Origin: Fluviirhizobium alvei
GTDB lineage: Bacteria; Pseudomonadota; Alphaproteobacteria; Rhizobiales; Rhizobiaceae
Length of the DNA: 64,000 bases
NCBI RefSeq assembly: GCF_030551875.1
Contig: NZ_JAUOZU010000015.1
Location: 62,001 to 126,000 of the forward strand
Direction of reading: 5' to 3'
Below the pieces are notes generated by a model that was given only the letters and a program-made list of their open reading frames with translations, was not told the origin of the DNA and made no database searches. A program made the position numbers and the translations under genes. Below, in pieces: positions 47,340-57,963 of the stretch (positions are counted from its first letter, which is position 1; each line of letters begins with the position of its first letter).

Positions 47340-47975
47340 ATGCAGATTCTGAGCGTCTCGGCCGACCACTATGCAAGCAACCATAACTACCTGAACCAGA
47401 TGCACCGTCTTCGGGCCGCCGTGTTTGGCGGTCGCCTGGAATGGGATGTCGCTATTACGGACCAGGGAGAGCGGGATCAGTATGATGATCTCTTACCGAC
47501 CTACATCCTCGCGGTCTCAGCCGACCAGAAAGTCGTCGGCTGTGCGCGCCTGCTGCCTGCATCTGGCCCGACGATGCTGGAGCAGACATTCCCCCAACTG
47601 CTGGAGCGCGGTTCGCTTGGCGCCCATGCTGCGATGGTCGAGAGTTCACGTTTTTGCGTCGACACCTCGCTTCAAGCGGGGAGGGGAGGGTGCCTCCATC
47701 AGGTCACGCTCACCATGTTCGCCGGCATCATCGAATGGTCGATGGCGAACGGTTACAGTGAGATTGTTACCGCGACCGATCTTCGCTTTGAACGCATCCT
47801 GAAGCGTGCTGGCTGGCCAATGCACCGCCTCGGCGATCCGGTTGCGATCGGGAACACCATCGCCGTCGCGGGCAGCCTGCCGGCCGATCGAGCCAGCTTC
47901 GAACAGGTCTGCCCGCCCGCTAACCGCTCGGCACTCGAGCGTACTGGCTCCGGCCTCTTCAGGAGCGCCGCGTGA
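47340..47975 (+). CDS. traI: Acyl-homoserine-lactone synthase TraI
   Basis: A 211-residue LuxI-family enzyme. Conserved positions are visible: Arg in MHRLRAAVFGGRLEWDV, the Asp pair in QYDDLLPTYIL, VGCARLLPASGPTML, and the VESSRFCVD stretch. It makes the acyl-homoserine lactone (3-oxo-C8 on Ti plasmids) sensed by TraR to trigger conjugation. GGAG seven bases upstream supports the start. Its stop overlaps trbB (GTGA), the same arrangement as on Ti plasmids. No traR or traM gene is in the window. Confidence 0.95.
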   Translation: MQILSVSADHYASNHNYLNQMHRLRAAVFGGRLEWDVAITDQGERDQYDDLLPTYILAVSADQKVVGCARLLPASGPTMLEQTFPQLLERGSLGAHAAMVESSRFCVDTSLQAGRGGCLHQVTLTMFAGIIEWSMANGYSEIVTATDLRFERILKRAGWPMHRLGDPVAIGNTIAVAGSLPADRASFEQVCPPANRSALERTGSGLFRSAA

Positions 47976-48943
47976 CCCAACTCCGCTCCCATCCCCGTCT
48001 CGTGCGCAAGCTCCAGGACGCCCTCGGCGACCAACTTTGCGTCGCACTCGACGATGCAACGGTCGTCGAAATCATGCTCAATCCCGACGGCAGGCTGTTC
48101 ATCGAACGGTTGGGGCACGGGGTCGCCCCGGCCGGCGCGATGAGTGCCACGACTGCCGAAGTCGTCATCGGCAGCGTCGCCCATGCGCTGCAGTCGGAAG
48201 CCGACGACGAACAACCGATTATTTCCGGCGAACTGCCGATCGGCGGACATCGGTTCGAGGGCTTGCTGCCACCGGTGGTATCGGCGCCGGCGTTCACGAT
48301 CCGGCGCCGCGCGTCGCGGCTAATCCCGCTCGACGAATACGTCATGTCGAAAGTCATGACCGAAGCACAAGCCTCGGTGCTGCGCAGTGCGATCGCGTCG
48401 CGCCTGAACATCGTCATTTCAGGCGGTACCGGATCCGGCAAGACGACGCTTGCCAATGCCGTCATCGCCGAGATCGTCGCAACGGCGCCGGATGATCGCA
48501 TGGTCATTCTGGAAGACACCGCCGAGATCCAGTGCGCGGCGGAAAATGCTGTATCCCTCCACACGACCGACACGGTCGATATGGCCCGGCTCCTGAAGAG
48601 CACGATGCGTCTCAGACCTGACCGCATCATCGTCGGCGAGGTCCGCGACGGCGCCGCACTCACTCTGCTCAAGGCATGGAACACCGGCCATCCCGGTGGC
48701 GTCACCACCATCCACTCCAATACGGCGATGTCTGCCTTACGCCGGCTGGAGCAACTGACCGCGGAAGCGAGCCAGCAGCCCATGCAGGAGGTGATCGGCG
48801 AAGCCGTCGATCTTGTCGTTTCCATTGAGCGCACTGGGAAAGGGAGGCGGGTCAGGGACGTGATCCATGTCGAGGGGTTCGGCAATGCCCGTTACCGGAC
48901 CGAACATTACGCCCAGACCGATGAGTACAGCCATGTCGCATAA
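47972..48943 (+). CDS. trbB: Conjugal transfer ATPase TrbB
   Basis: A 323-residue VirB11-type secretion ATPase from GTG 47972, overlapping the traI stop. Walker [15 protein letters not shown], Asp box [11 protein letters not shown], Walker B-like [20 protein letters not shown] and the His box [13 protein letters not shown] are all present. It forms a hexamer on the cytoplasmic face of the type IV mating channel. Confidence 0.96.
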   Translation: MTQLRSHPRLVRKLQDALGDQLCVALDDATVVEIMLNPDGRLFIERLGHGVAPAGAMSATTAEVVIGSVAHALQSEADDEQPIISGELPIGGHRFEGLLPPVVSAPAFTIRRRASRLIPLDEYVMSKVMTEAQASVLRSAIASRLNIVISGGTGSGKTTLANAVIAEIVATAPDDRMVILEDTAEIQCAAENAVSLHTTDTVDMARLLKSTMRLRPDRIIVGEVRDGAALTLLKAWNTGHPGGVTTIHSNTAMSALRRLEQLTAEASQQPMQEVIGEAVDLVVSIERTGKGRRVRDVIHVEGFGNARYRTEHYAQTDEYSHVA

Positions 48944-49334
48944 GATAAAAATCACGCTCGCCTGCCTAGGCCTCGCCGCCATCTCTCTTGGCCTGGCCGA
49001 ACCGGCACTGGCGTCCTCGGGTGGAAGTCTGCCATGGGAATCGCCGCTGGAGCAGATCCAGGAGTCCATTACCGGCCCTGTCGCCGGCTTCATCGCGCTG
49101 GCGGCTGTGGCCATCGCTGGCGCCATGCTGATCTTCGGCGGCGAACTCAACGATTTTGCTCGAAGACTTTGCTACGTCGCTCTCGTCGGCGGTGTTCTGC
49201 TGGGTGCAACGCAGATCGTCGCCCTGTTCGGCGCGACAGGCGCCAGTATAGGCGAGATTGAAGCACAATCAACGCCTCGCACCACCGAGCCGACAGCAAT
49301 GGATCGCCCGGAAGGGGAGGGGGCGCATGGCTGA
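48933..49334 (+). CDS. trbC: Conjugal transfer pilin TrbC
   Basis: About 133 residues (start 48933; an ATG at 48921 would add four). An N-terminal signal ([20 protein letters not shown]) precedes [45 protein letters not shown] and a second hydrophobic helix, the VirB2/TrbC pilin layout. The processed subunit would be cyclised and assembled into the conjugative pilus. Confidence 0.93.
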   Translation: MSHKIKITLACLGLAAISLGLAEPALASSGGSLPWESPLEQIQESITGPVAGFIALAAVAIAGAMLIFGGELNDFARRLCYVALVGGVLLGATQIVALFGATGASIGEIEAQSTPRTTEPTAMDRPEGEGAHG

Positions 49335-49626
49335 TGCCGGTTCGAACCTCTCCCGCTCGCGTGTGCATCGGGCCCTGTCGCGTCCGAACCTTCTAATGGG
49401 TGCCGACCGCGAACTCGTGCTGCTCACGGCGCTTGCCGCCGTCATCCTGATCTTCGTCGTGCTGACCTGGTATGCTGCGCTCTTCGGCATCGCGATCTGG
49501 ATGATCGCCGTCGCGGCACTGCGGATGATGGCGAAAGCTGATCCTTTGATGCGCCGGGTCTATATCCGCCACATCTCCTACAAGACATTCTACCGCGCCA
49601 CGTCCTCACCGTGGCGCAGGTTCTGA
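49327..49626 (+). CDS. trbD: Conjugal transfer membrane protein TrbD (VirB3-like)
   Basis: 99 residues beginning [30 protein letters not shown], then two adjacent membrane helices (residues about 38-75) and a short basic tail. This is the VirB3/TrbD pattern: an inner-membrane component that works with the TrbE ATPase. The start overlaps the trbC stop by eight bases and has a GGGGAGGGG ribosome site. Confidence 0.93.
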   Translation: MADAGSNLSRSRVHRALSRPNLLMGADRELVLLTALAAVILIFVVLTWYAALFGIAIWMIAVAALRMMAKADPLMRRVYIRHISYKTFYRATSSPWRRF

Positions 49627-49635
49627 GGAATCGCG

Positions 49636-52104
49636 ATGGTTGCCCTCAAGTCATTCCGTCATTCCGGTCCGTCCTTTGCCGATCTGGTGCCCTATGCCGG
49701 CCTGATCGACAACGGCGTGATCCTGCTCAAGGACGGCTCGCTGATGGCCGGCTGGTATTTTGCCGGACCCGACAGCGAGAGCTCGACTGACGCCGAGCGA
49801 AACGAAGTCTCGCGGCAGATCAACACGATCCTGTCTCGGCTGGGCTCCGGCTGGATGATCCAGGTGGAGGCCATCAGGATTCCTACCGGAGACTATCCGG
49901 CCGAGGACGATTGCCACTTCCCCGATCCGGTCACGCGGGCGATCGACGCCGAACGGCGCGCCCATTTCCAGAAGGAGAGGGGACATTTCGAGAGCCGGCA
50001 CGCACTGATCCTGACCTGGCGTCCGCCTGAGCCGCGGCGCTCGGGGCTAACACGCTATATTTATTCCGATGCGACCAGCCGTTCCGCAACCTATGCCGAT
50101 AGAGCGCTCGAAAGCTTCCTGACTACGATCCGCGAGGTCGAACAATATCTCGCCAATGTCGTTTCGATCCGGCGGATGATGACACGCGAGGCGCAGACAG
50201 GTGGCGGTTTCCGGGTCGCCCGATATGACGTGTTGTTCCAGTTTATCCGCTTCTGCATCACCGGCGAGAATAACCCGGTGCGCTTGCCCGAGATCCCCAT
50301 GTATCTCGACTGGCTGGTAACGGCCGAATTGCAGCACGGCCTCACGCCTTTGGTCGAAAATCGCTTTCTGGGTGTCGTCGCGATCGACGGCTTACCAGCC
50401 GAGAGCTGGCCAGGAATCCTCAACAGCCTCGACTTGATGCCGCTTACATACCGCTGGTCGTCGCGCTTCGTCTTCCTCGATGCCGAGGAGGCGAGGGCGA
50501 AACTCGAACGCACCCGCAAGAAGTGGCAGCAGAAGGTGCGCCCATTCTTCGACCAATTGTTTCAGACACAGAGCCGTTCGGTCGATCAGGACGCCATGAT
50601 GATGGTTGCCGAAACCGAGGATGCGATCGCCGAGGCGTCATCGCAACTTGTCGCCTATGGTTATTACACCCCGGTCATCGTCCTCTTCGACGAGGATCAG
50701 TCTCGCTGCCAAGAGAAGTGCGAGGCGGTCCGCCGGCTGATCCAGGCGGAAGGTTTTGGCGCACGGATCGAGACGCTGAATGCGACAGACGCCTTTCTCG
50801 GCAGCCTGCCGGGCGTTTCCTATGCCAATATTCGCGAACCGCTGATCAACACGCGCAATCTCGCCGATCTTATCCCGCTCAATTCGGTCTGGTCGGGAAA
50901 TCCGGTCGCGCCTTGCCCATTCTATTCGCCCGGCTCACCGCCGCTGATGCAGGTTGCAAGCGGCTCGACGCCGTTCCGGCTGAACCTGCATGTCGACGAT
51001 GTCGGCCATACGCTGATCTTCGGCCCGACCGGCTCGGGCAAATCGACCCTGTTGGCACTGATCGCCGCGCAGTTCAGGCGCTACGCAGACGCGCAGGTCT
51101 TCGCCTTCGACAAGGGCGGTTCGATGCTGCCACTGACGCTTGGCGTCGGCGGCGACCACTACCAGATCGGCGGCGATATTGGTCCTTCGGCAACGGGGGA
51201 GGCCATGGCGCTCGCCTTCTGCCCGCTCGCTGAACTTTCGACCGATGGTGACCGCGCATGGGCGGCGGAATGGATCGAGACGCTCGTGGCGCTGCAGGGT
51301 GTCACCATCACGCCCGACTATCGTAACGCCATCTCCCGGCAGATCGGGCTGATGGCGGAATCGCGTGGCCGCTCACTCTCAGACTTTGTATCCGGCGTTC
51401 AGATGCGCGAGATCAAGGACGCGCTACACCATTACACCGTCGACAGCCCGATGGGTCAGTTGCTTGATGCCGAGGAGGACGGTCTGGTACTGGGCGCCTT
51501 CCAATGCTTCGAGATCGAGGAACTGATGAACATGGGCGAGCGCAATCTCGTGCCTGTCCTCACCTACCTGTTCCGCCGCATCGAAAAGCGCCTGACCGGC
51601 GCACCCAGCCTGATCATCCTCGACGAGGCCTGGCTGATGCTCGGCCACCCCGTTTTCCGCGACAAGATCCGCGAATGGCTGAAGGTGTTGCGCAAGGCAA
51701 ATTGCGCCGTGGTGCTTGCAACCCAGTCGATCTCGGATGCGGAACGCTCCGGCATCATTGATGTGTTGAAGGAATCCTGCCCGACAAAAATCTGCCTGCC
51801 CAACGGGGCCGCGCGGGAGCCTGGCACCCGCGAGTTCTATGAACGCATCGGCTTCAACGAGCGGCAGATCGAGATCGTCGCGACGGCACTCCCCAAGCGC
51901 GAATACTACGTCGTCTCGCCTGAGGGACGTCGACTGTTCGACATGGCGCTCGGGCCCGTCGCGCTCTCGTTCGTCGGCGCGTCCGGCAAAGAAGATCTGA
52001 AGCGCATCCGCGCCCTTCATCTCGAACATGGGGCCGCATGGCCTCTTCAATGGCTCCAGCAAAGGGGGATCGCCCATGACGAAACATTCTTCCCGGCCAA
52101 GTAA
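49636..52104 (+). CDS. trbE: Conjugal transfer ATPase TrbE (VirB4 family)
   Basis: An 822-residue ATPase, the usual TrbE length. The N-terminal CagE/TrbE region (FADLVPYAGLIDNGVILLKDGSLMAGWYFAGPD) is followed by Walker A IFGPTGSGKSTLLALIA and Walker B LIILDEAWLML. It powers pilus assembly and channel function. The 3' end overlaps trbJ by 29 bases. Confidence 0.97.
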   Translation: MVALKSFRHSGPSFADLVPYAGLIDNGVILLKDGSLMAGWYFAGPDSESSTDAERNEVSRQINTILSRLGSGWMIQVEAIRIPTGDYPAEDDCHFPDPVTRAIDAERRAHFQKERGHFESRHALILTWRPPEPRRSGLTRYIYSDATSRSATYADRALESFLTTIREVEQYLANVVSIRRMMTREAQTGGGFRVARYDVLFQFIRFCITGENNPVRLPEIPMYLDWLVTAELQHGLTPLVENRFLGVVAIDGLPAESWPGILNSLDLMPLTYRWSSRFVFLDAEEARAKLERTRKKWQQKVRPFFDQLFQTQSRSVDQDAMMMVAETEDAIAEASSQLVAYGYYTPVIVLFDEDQSRCQEKCEAVRRLIQAEGFGARIETLNATDAFLGSLPGVSYANIREPLINTRNLADLIPLNSVWSGNPVAPCPFYSPGSPPLMQVASGSTPFRLNLHVDDVGHTLIFGPTGSGKSTLLALIAAQFRRYADAQVFAFDKGGSMLPLTLGVGGDHYQIGGDIGPSATGEAMALAFCPLAELSTDGDRAWAAEWIETLVALQGVTITPDYRNAISRQIGLMAESRGRSLSDFVSGVQMREIKDALHHYTVDSPMGQLLDAEEDGLVLGAFQCFEIEELMNMGERNLVPVLTYLFRRIEKRLTGAPSLIILDEAWLMLGHPVFRDKIREWLKVLRKANCAVVLATQSISDAERSGIIDVLKESCPTKICLPNGAAREPGTREFYERIGFNERQIEIVATALPKREYYVVSPEGRRLFDMALGPVALSFVGASGKEDLKRIRALHLEHGAAWPLQWLQQRGIAHDETFFPAK

Positions 52105-52885
52105 GGTGGCGTGCGCCACCGTCATCGCGGCCATTATGCTCTCCGCCACTTCACCGGTTACAGCTCAAGCCAGCGGAGTCACCGGGCAGGCGACCGAGTG
52201 GACGCAGCTCGCCAACAATGCCGAGCTCGTCTCGTTGGTCGGCAAATCGGCCGAACAGGTGAACAATCAGATCACCCAGATTTCTCAGCTTGCCGAGCAG
52301 ATCCAGAACCAGCTCAACATCTACAACAATCTCCTGCAGAACACCGCTCAACTTCCCAACCACATCTGGGGCCAGGTCGAAAACGCCCTGAAGAACCTGC
52401 AAAACGTCGTGGCACAAGGACAGGGTGTCGCCTTCTCGATGGGCAATATCGATGACGTTCTCAAGCAGCGCTTCCAGAGTTTTGCCGAGATGAAGAGCAA
52501 TTTGCCTGATGGAGCGAGCTTCTCCACGACCTATCAGAACTGGTCCGACACCAACCGCGACACGATCGCCGGCACGCTGAAGGCGGCCAATCTGACGGCC
52601 GATCAGTTCTCGAGCGAGGAAAGCACGATGTCGTCGCTGCGCTCGATGTCGGAGTCGTCAGACGGCCAGATGAAGGCGCTGCAGGTCGGACACCAGATCG
52701 CCGCCCAACAGGTTGCGCAGATGCAGAAGCTGCGCGGCCTCGTCTCCCAGCAGATGACCATGATGGGAACGTGGTATCAGTCCGAACAGGCACAGAAGGA
52801 TCTGGCGCAGGCGAGACGCGAACAGTTTTTTAGCGCGACCGAGCGTGACATTCGCGGCGGCCAGACGATGGAGCCACGCTGGTGA
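52076..52885 (+). CDS. trbJ: Conjugal transfer protein TrbJ (VirB5-like)
   Basis: 269 residues with a cleavable signal (VACATVIAAIMLSATSPVTAQA), then a long helical coiled-coil-prone body (AEQVNNQITQISQLAEQIQNQLNIYNNLLQNTAQL) and the characteristic TrbJ end AQARREQFFSATERDIRGGQTMEPRW. It is the VirB5-like minor pilus/adhesion component. Confidence 0.94.
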   Translation: MTKHSSRPSKVACATVIAAIMLSATSPVTAQASGVTGQATEWTQLANNAELVSLVGKSAEQVNNQITQISQLAEQIQNQLNIYNNLLQNTAQLPNHIWGQVENALKNLQNVVAQGQGVAFSMGNIDDVLKQRFQSFAEMKSNLPDGASFSTTYQNWSDTNRDTIAGTLKAANLTADQFSSEESTMSSLRSMSESSDGQMKALQVGHQIAAQQVAQMQKLRGLVSQQMTMMGTWYQSEQAQKDLAQARREQFFSATERDIRGGQTMEPRW

Positions 52886-53112
52886 GCCCGCGTCTGATTA
52901 TCATTCTCGTCTTGGCGGGGATCGTCGCGTTCGGAGGCGGCATCGTCACCTGGATCGTGGAGCAGCCGCGTCCGGCGCCCGTGTCCGGATCGGGCGCGGC
53001 CTCTACGCAACCTGCCTCCGAAACCGAGCGCCGCAAGCATCGCGAACAGTTCTTCAGTGGCGACCCGGAGCGCGGCGTGCGTGGCGGGCAGGAGATGAAG
53101 CCGCGATGGTAA
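52882..53112 (+). CDS. trbK: Entry exclusion protein TrbK
   Basis: 76 residues from GTG 52882, overlapping the trbJ stop. One N-terminal membrane helix (LIIILVLAGIVAFGGGIVTWIV) is followed by a short tail ending EQFFSGDPERGVRGGQEMKPRW. The final GGQEMKPRW echoes the trbJ C terminus (GGQTMEPRW), an interesting shared end. No lipobox is visible, unlike some TrbK proteins. Confidence 0.85.
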   Translation: MSPRLIIILVLAGIVAFGGGIVTWIVEQPRPAPVSGSGAASTQPASETERRKHREQFFSGDPERGVRGGQEMKPRW

Positions 53113-54302
53113 TTGTCCATCCTTCCCGGAAGCTGGAGCTTGCGTTCATTTCGATCGGCCTCATCCTGTTGGTCGCGACACCGGCGCTTGCCCAACAGGG
53201 TTCGGTTTTGACGACGCTGGAAAACTCCGTCGTCACGGCCGCGAAAGGTTGGGAAACCACGGTGATGAACGCGGCGCGTTCGCTGTTCTGGATTCTTGCC
53301 GGCATTGAAGTCGGGATCGCCGCGGTGTGGCTGGCGATCAACGCCGCCTCGCTCGACAGCTGGTTTGCCGAGCTCGTGCGGCGGATCATGTTCATCGGCC
53401 TCTTCGCCTTCATCCTCGACCAAGGGCCGTCTTTCGCCAAGGCCGTGGTCGACAGCCTCTACCAGATCGGCGCCGGCGGCGGCTCGGCATCACCCGCAAA
53501 CATTTTCGACGCGGGCATCCGGGTCGCGACCAAGATGTCCGAACAGGCGAAGTTCGGTTTATGGGAAGACAATGCGCTGGCGATCGCCGCCGTCTTCGCC
53601 ATGGTCGTGGTCGTCGTCTGCTTCTCGTTGGTTGCGGCGATTTTCGTCGCTGTCATGGTCGAGATGTATGTCGGCCTGCTCGCCGGCATGATCATGCTCG
53701 GTCTCGGCGGCTCGTCCTTCACCAAGGATTTCGCGGTTAAATATCTGGTCTACGCCTTCTCCGTCGGCATGAAGCTGATGGCGCTGGTGATGATCGCCAA
53801 GATCGGCTCGGACATCCTGCTTGGGCTTGCCGAGGCGCCGACAGCGACCTCCGAGCAGTTCATCACCACACTTGCCATCGCCGGCATCTCGGTTGTGGTC
53901 TTCGTGATCGCCATGTATGTCCCGCCGATCCTGCAGGGTGTGGTCCAGGGCGCCTCGGTTGCCGGAGGTATGGAAGCGATCCGTCATGGCGGCCAGGCCG
54001 CGACATTCGCGGCCGGCGGCGCTTTCCTTGGCGCGAGTGCCGCAACGAAAGGGGCGCAGACGGCGAACTCAGCGAGGGCGGGGGGCTCTTCGATGGCCGG
54101 AGCGGCGCTTCGCGGCATGGCGTCCGGTATTGGAAGTGCTGGATGGGCTGCCGGATCGGCTGCCAAGGAGAAGGCGATCGCCTCTCCCGGCGCCTATGCC
54201 GGATCGCTGCTCGGCCTCGCCAACGCCAAGCTCGACCAGACGCGTCAGTCGGACCGGCCCACGCCGCCACCTCCACCCCCGCCCATCAACGAGAACAAAT
54301 AG
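53106..54302 (+). CDS. trbL: Conjugal transfer protein TrbL (VirB6-like)
   Basis: 398 residues from ATG 53106, overlapping the trbK stop. A signal segment is followed by a polytopic region (about five helices, residues 50-280) and a Gly/Ala-rich cytoplasmic tail ending in a proline run (PTPPPPPPPINENK). It is the VirB6-like inner-membrane channel component. Confidence 0.94.
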   Translation: MVIVHPSRKLELAFISIGLILLVATPALAQQGSVLTTLENSVVTAAKGWETTVMNAARSLFWILAGIEVGIAAVWLAINAASLDSWFAELVRRIMFIGLFAFILDQGPSFAKAVVDSLYQIGAGGGSASPANIFDAGIRVATKMSEQAKFGLWEDNALAIAAVFAMVVVVVCFSLVAAIFVAVMVEMYVGLLAGMIMLGLGGSSFTKDFAVKYLVYAFSVGMKLMALVMIAKIGSDILLGLAEAPTATSEQFITTLAIAGISVVVFVIAMYVPPILQGVVQGASVAGGMEAIRHGGQAATFAAGGAFLGASAATKGAQTANSARAGGSSMAGAALRGMASGIGSAGWAAGSAAKEKAIASPGAYAGSLLGLANAKLDQTRQSDRPTPPPPPPPINENK

Positions 54303-54319
54303 CTGGAGGTTGATCACCC

Positions 54320-54997
54320 ATGGCCGGACGCAATCCGCCAAATAATCCCCATATTGCCAATCCCTATCTGACCGCGCGCAATGAATGGAACGAGCGTTAT
54401 GGCTCCTATGTGAAGGCCGCCGCGGCCTGGCGCATCGTCGGCGTCACCGGCATGGTCATGGCGGTGATCGGCTTCGGCTATGCTCTCTACCAGAGCACTC
54501 AAGTGAAGCTCGTTCCCTATATCGTCGAGGTCGACAAGCTCGGCACGGCCTCCAATGCCGGCTTCCCGCAGCAGATCGAATATGCAGACCCGCGTGTGGT
54601 GCGCGCGACGCTCGGCAGCTTCGTCACGAATTTCCGGAGCGTGACGCCGGATGCGGTGGTGCAAAAGCAATATATCGACCGAACCTACGGCCTGCTCAGG
54701 ACCTCGGATCCCGCGACCGAGAAGGTCAACGCCTGGTTCCGTTCCAGTTCGCCCTTCGAGAAGGCGAAAACCGCCACGGTTGCCGTCGAGGTCAACAACA
54801 TCGTTGCTCTGTCGAACCAGTCCTATCAGGTCGACTGGACCGAGTTCGAGCGCGACCGCCGCGGCAAGGAAACGGCCACACGCCGCTTTCGCGGCATCGC
54901 CACCGTGACACTGACGCCGCCGCAGGACGAGGGCGTCATCCGCCTCAATCCCATCGGTCTCTATCTCCGCGACTTCGACTGGACAGCGCAGCTTTGA
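54320..54997 (+). CDS. trbF: Conjugal transfer protein TrbF (VirB8-like)
   Basis: 225 residues: a short cytoplasmic start ([30 protein letters not shown]), one membrane helix ([18 protein letters not shown]) and a periplasmic VirB8 fold ([35 protein letters not shown]). It nucleates the inner-membrane part of the channel. Confidence 0.96.
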   Translation: MAGRNPPNNPHIANPYLTARNEWNERYGSYVKAAAAWRIVGVTGMVMAVIGFGYALYQSTQVKLVPYIVEVDKLGTASNAGFPQQIEYADPRVVRATLGSFVTNFRSVTPDAVVQKQYIDRTYGLLRTSDPATEKVNAWFRSSSPFEKAKTATVAVEVNNIVALSNQSYQVDWTEFERDRRGKETATRRFRGIATVTLTPPQDEGVIRLNPIGLYLRDFDWTAQL

Positions 54998-55002
54998 AAG
55001 GC

Positions 55003-55869
55003 ATGGCCCCGAACATGAATATCCAACACAGACGATTTTCGGCCATGCTGATTGCCTGCGCAATCGCACCGACGGGGCTGGCGCTCTCCGCCCTTGCACC
55101 TCTCGACGTCTTTGCGGCCGACGGCGTGACCGCCAACGAGGCGAAGGGCATGGGGATTTCCACCCAGTGGCGGGGATCGCGAGGGTTGGTCACCAAGGGA
55201 GCGGACGGAAAGGTGATCTTCCTCTATGGCGAGGTTCAGCCCTCGGTCGTCTGCTCGCCACTTCAGGTTTGCGATATCGAACTTCAGGGCGGCGAGGTCG
55301 TTCGCGACGTGCTGGTCGGCGACACGGTGCGCTGGAAGGTGGAGCCGGCGACATCAGGGCCGGCCGGTGGCCAGGCGATCCATCTGATCGTCAAGCCGTC
55401 GGAGCCGGGCTTGGTAACCTCGATGGTGGTGACGACGTCGCGTCGGACCTATCATATCCAGCTCAAGTCGCATGCCACGCAATACATGGCCCGAGTCGGA
55501 TTCGAGTATCCGGAGGACGTCTCGGCGACACTCGCCGACATCAATGCCCGTCTCGAGGCGAGCACCATCCCCGGCGCCGGCGTTCCAGCCGAGCAGTTGA
55601 ACTTCTCCTATTCGGTCTCCGGTAGAGCCGGCTGGCGGCCGACACGGGTCTATTCGGACGGCCTGAAAACCTACATCCAGTTCCCACGCTCGATCTCCGG
55701 CCAGGATGCGCCAGTGCTGTTCGTCACCTCCGGCGGCCAGAACCGGATCGTCAACTATCGGATGAAGAACGACATGATGGTGGTCGACTATCACATCGAT
55801 CGCGCGGTCCTCGTCTCGGGCGTCGGCTGGAAACAGGAAAAGGTGACGATCAGAAGGGGAGGGCGGTGA
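55003..55869 (+). CDS. trbG: Conjugal transfer protein TrbG (VirB9-like)
   Basis: 288 residues from ATG 55003 (55015 is an alternative). A signal peptide precedes a VirB9 domain ([66 protein letters not shown]). It is the periplasmic/outer-membrane core component. The stop overlaps the trbH start. Confidence 0.95.
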   Translation: MAPNMNIQHRRFSAMLIACAIAPTGLALSALAPLDVFAADGVTANEAKGMGISTQWRGSRGLVTKGADGKVIFLYGEVQPSVVCSPLQVCDIELQGGEVVRDVLVGDTVRWKVEPATSGPAGGQAIHLIVKPSEPGLVTSMVVTTSRRTYHIQLKSHATQYMARVGFEYPEDVSATLADINARLEASTIPGAGVPAEQLNFSYSVSGRAGWRPTRVYSDGLKTYIQFPRSISGQDAPVLFVTSGGQNRIVNYRMKNDMMVVDYHIDRAVLVSGVGWKQEKVTIRRGGR

Positions 55870-56342
55870 TGCGAACCTTTCCGCACTATCTCCTCTTGCG
55901 CCCCATCCGCGCCCTTGCCACACCCTTCGCCCTGACCATCCTCCTTTCCGGATGCCAATCGATGGGGACTGATGGTCTCGTCGCCAGCAACGCGCCGCCG
56001 GAGATCTCCGGCCCGGCTGCAAGCGCCATTGCCGGCGATATGGTCAGCCGCCTTGCCGAGCAGATCGGACCCGGCAAGGCGACGGTTGCCCTCAAACCGG
56101 AAACCTCGCCCTTCGGGCAGGCGCTGGAGGCGGCGCTGAAAGGCTGGGGTTATGCCGTCGTCACCGATCAGAAGACGGACAGCGGTACGAAGGTCATCCC
56201 GCTCGCCTATGTGATCGTGCCATTCGACGGGCAAGTGCTGGCGCGTCTTTCGACCGATAGCGTCGAACTTGGCCGCGCCTACACAGTCACGGCAAACGGT
56301 GCAATGCCGGCGAGTGCACTTTCGCTGATGCGGCGCGGCTGA
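55869..56342 (+). CDS. trbH: Conjugal transfer lipoprotein TrbH
   Basis: 157 residues from ATG 55869 (a GTG one codon earlier is possible). A signal ends in the lipobox LLSGC, so it is a lipoprotein, the VirB7-like role in the core complex. The body ([38 protein letters not shown]) matches TrbH of Ti plasmids. Confidence 0.92.
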   Translation: MRTFPHYLLLRPIRALATPFALTILLSGCQSMGTDGLVASNAPPEISGPAASAIAGDMVSRLAEQIGPGKATVALKPETSPFGQALEAALKGWGYAVVTDQKTDSGTKVIPLAYVIVPFDGQVLARLSTDSVELGRAYTVTANGAMPASALSLMRRG

Positions 56343-56354
56343 GGGGAGGCGACG

Positions 56355-57677
56355 ATGGTGCAATCCTTGCAACTTGGTGGCGCTGCGAATGCCGAAGCGG
56401 AAGCCGGCATCAAGCGGATCAACCGCCTGCCGATTATCGTGGTGATCGTGCTGGTGATCGCCTTCCTTGGCGTCATTTTCTATGGGCTTGCCTCCCGCGG
56501 ACTCTACTTCGGAAAGGACAGCGGTCCGGAAACGAGTTCGGGCAATCCGGCCTCGACCTTCGCCGACCAGATCAAGCGCGGCGTGACGGACGGCATCATC
56601 GGCGAGCCGCTGCAGCAGACGACGTTCCAGCCGACACCTGTCGAAACAAAGCAGGCCGAGGAGAAGGCGAACAATCCCTTCACGCCGCAGCCGGGACAAC
56701 GCGAGGTGCAGCAGCGCGGGCAGGAGCTGGAAAGCGAAGCGGTCTGGCGTGCCCGTCTCGAGCGGGAACAGCGGGAGCAATATCTGCGTGAGCGGCATCG
56801 CCAGCGCATGGCCCGGCTGCAGGCGAATGACGCGGCCTATGACGCACCACTCGCCATCGACCGCAGCAAGCTGGAGGCGAGGGCAGACGAGACCACCTCG
56901 GCGGGAACGATGACGAACGCTGCGTCATCGACGACCACCGGCGCCAACTCTGATCTTTATGCCGCCGCGTTGCGGGCCGGGTTCGGGGGGCAGAATGTCG
57001 ACCCGAACGGGCAGAGTTCCAAAGAGGACTTCTTCAACGCCGATCTCAAGGAGGTCGGCTACCTGCCGAACCGCGTCGTACCGCAGCAGTCACCCTTTGA
57101 ACTGAAACGCGGTTCGGTCATCCCGGCGACGCTGATCACCGGCATCAATTCGGATCTGCCCGGCCGGATCGCCGCCCAGGTCAGCCAGAACGTCTATGAC
57201 AGCACCACAGGACATCGCCTGCTGATCCCGCAAGGAGCGAAGCTGTTCGGCCGCTACGACAGCAAGGTGTCGTTCGGGCAGAGCCGCGTCCTCGTCGTCT
57301 GGACGGATATCATTTTCCCGAACGGCTCGACGCTGCAGATTGGCGGCATGGCGGGGACCGACGCGCAAGGCTATGGCGGTTTCCACGACAAGGTGAACAA
57401 CCACTATTGGCGGACATTCGGCTCGGCGGCGCTGATCGCGCTGATTGGGACAGGGATCGACGCATCCTTGCCGGAGAGTTCGACGCTCGCCGCGCAGGAG
57501 ACGGCATCCGATGCGGCAAGGCGGAATTTCGCGGAGAGCTTCGGCCGGGTCGCCGAGCAAACGATTAGCCGAAATCTCAATGTCCAGCCGACGCTGGAAA
57601 TCCGGCCAGGGTACAAGTTCAACGTGCTTGTTGATCAGGACATCGTGTTTCCGAGTGTTTATCAAGACAAAACCTGA
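56355..57677 (+). CDS. trbI: Conjugal transfer protein TrbI (VirB10-like)
   Basis: 440 residues: a cytoplasmic start, one membrane helix (LPIIVVIVLVIAFLGVIFYG), a charged periplasmic linker rich in Gln/Arg/Glu, and a C-terminal VirB10 domain (KRGSVIPATLITGINSDLPGRIAAQVSQNVYD, LLIPQGAKLFGRYDSKVSFGQSRVLVVW). It bridges the inner and outer membranes. It is the last gene of the traI-trb operon; 286 bp without a recognisable gene or clear terminator follow before the IS cluster. Confidence 0.96.
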   Translation: MVQSLQLGGAANAEAEAGIKRINRLPIIVVIVLVIAFLGVIFYGLASRGLYFGKDSGPETSSGNPASTFADQIKRGVTDGIIGEPLQQTTFQPTPVETKQAEEKANNPFTPQPGQREVQQRGQELESEAVWRARLEREQREQYLRERHRQRMARLQANDAAYDAPLAIDRSKLEARADETTSAGTMTNAASSTTTGANSDLYAAALRAGFGGQNVDPNGQSSKEDFFNADLKEVGYLPNRVVPQQSPFELKRGSVIPATLITGINSDLPGRIAAQVSQNVYDSTTGHRLLIPQGAKLFGRYDSKVSFGQSRVLVVWTDIIFPNGSTLQIGGMAGTDAQGYGGFHDKVNNHYWRTFGSAALIALIGTGIDASLPESSTLAAQETASDAARRNFAESFGRVAEQTISRNLNVQPTLEIRPGYKFNVLVDQDIVFPSVYQDKT

Positions 57678-57963
57678 CGCAAGTCGCGCTTTTCTCCCGC
57701 TCGACCGCGTGAGGCAGTTAGATCTGAACTGACCAAACACGTTTCGCCGCTCTCAAACACTAGCATTTGACTTCATTTCATCCAGCGCACATCTCCGCGC
57801 GGGTCGAAACATGGCCGCCCCACCTACACCGCGCCCACATGCCTAAAGCCGAGCCCGGCAACATCGAGCCTATCGACAAAAGTTTACCGCCTAGCTCAGT
57901 GCATGGCCGGGCCAGTCGCAAACATTTTCTGAGCGCGCGATTATCCCCTGAGCATCCTCGTTT

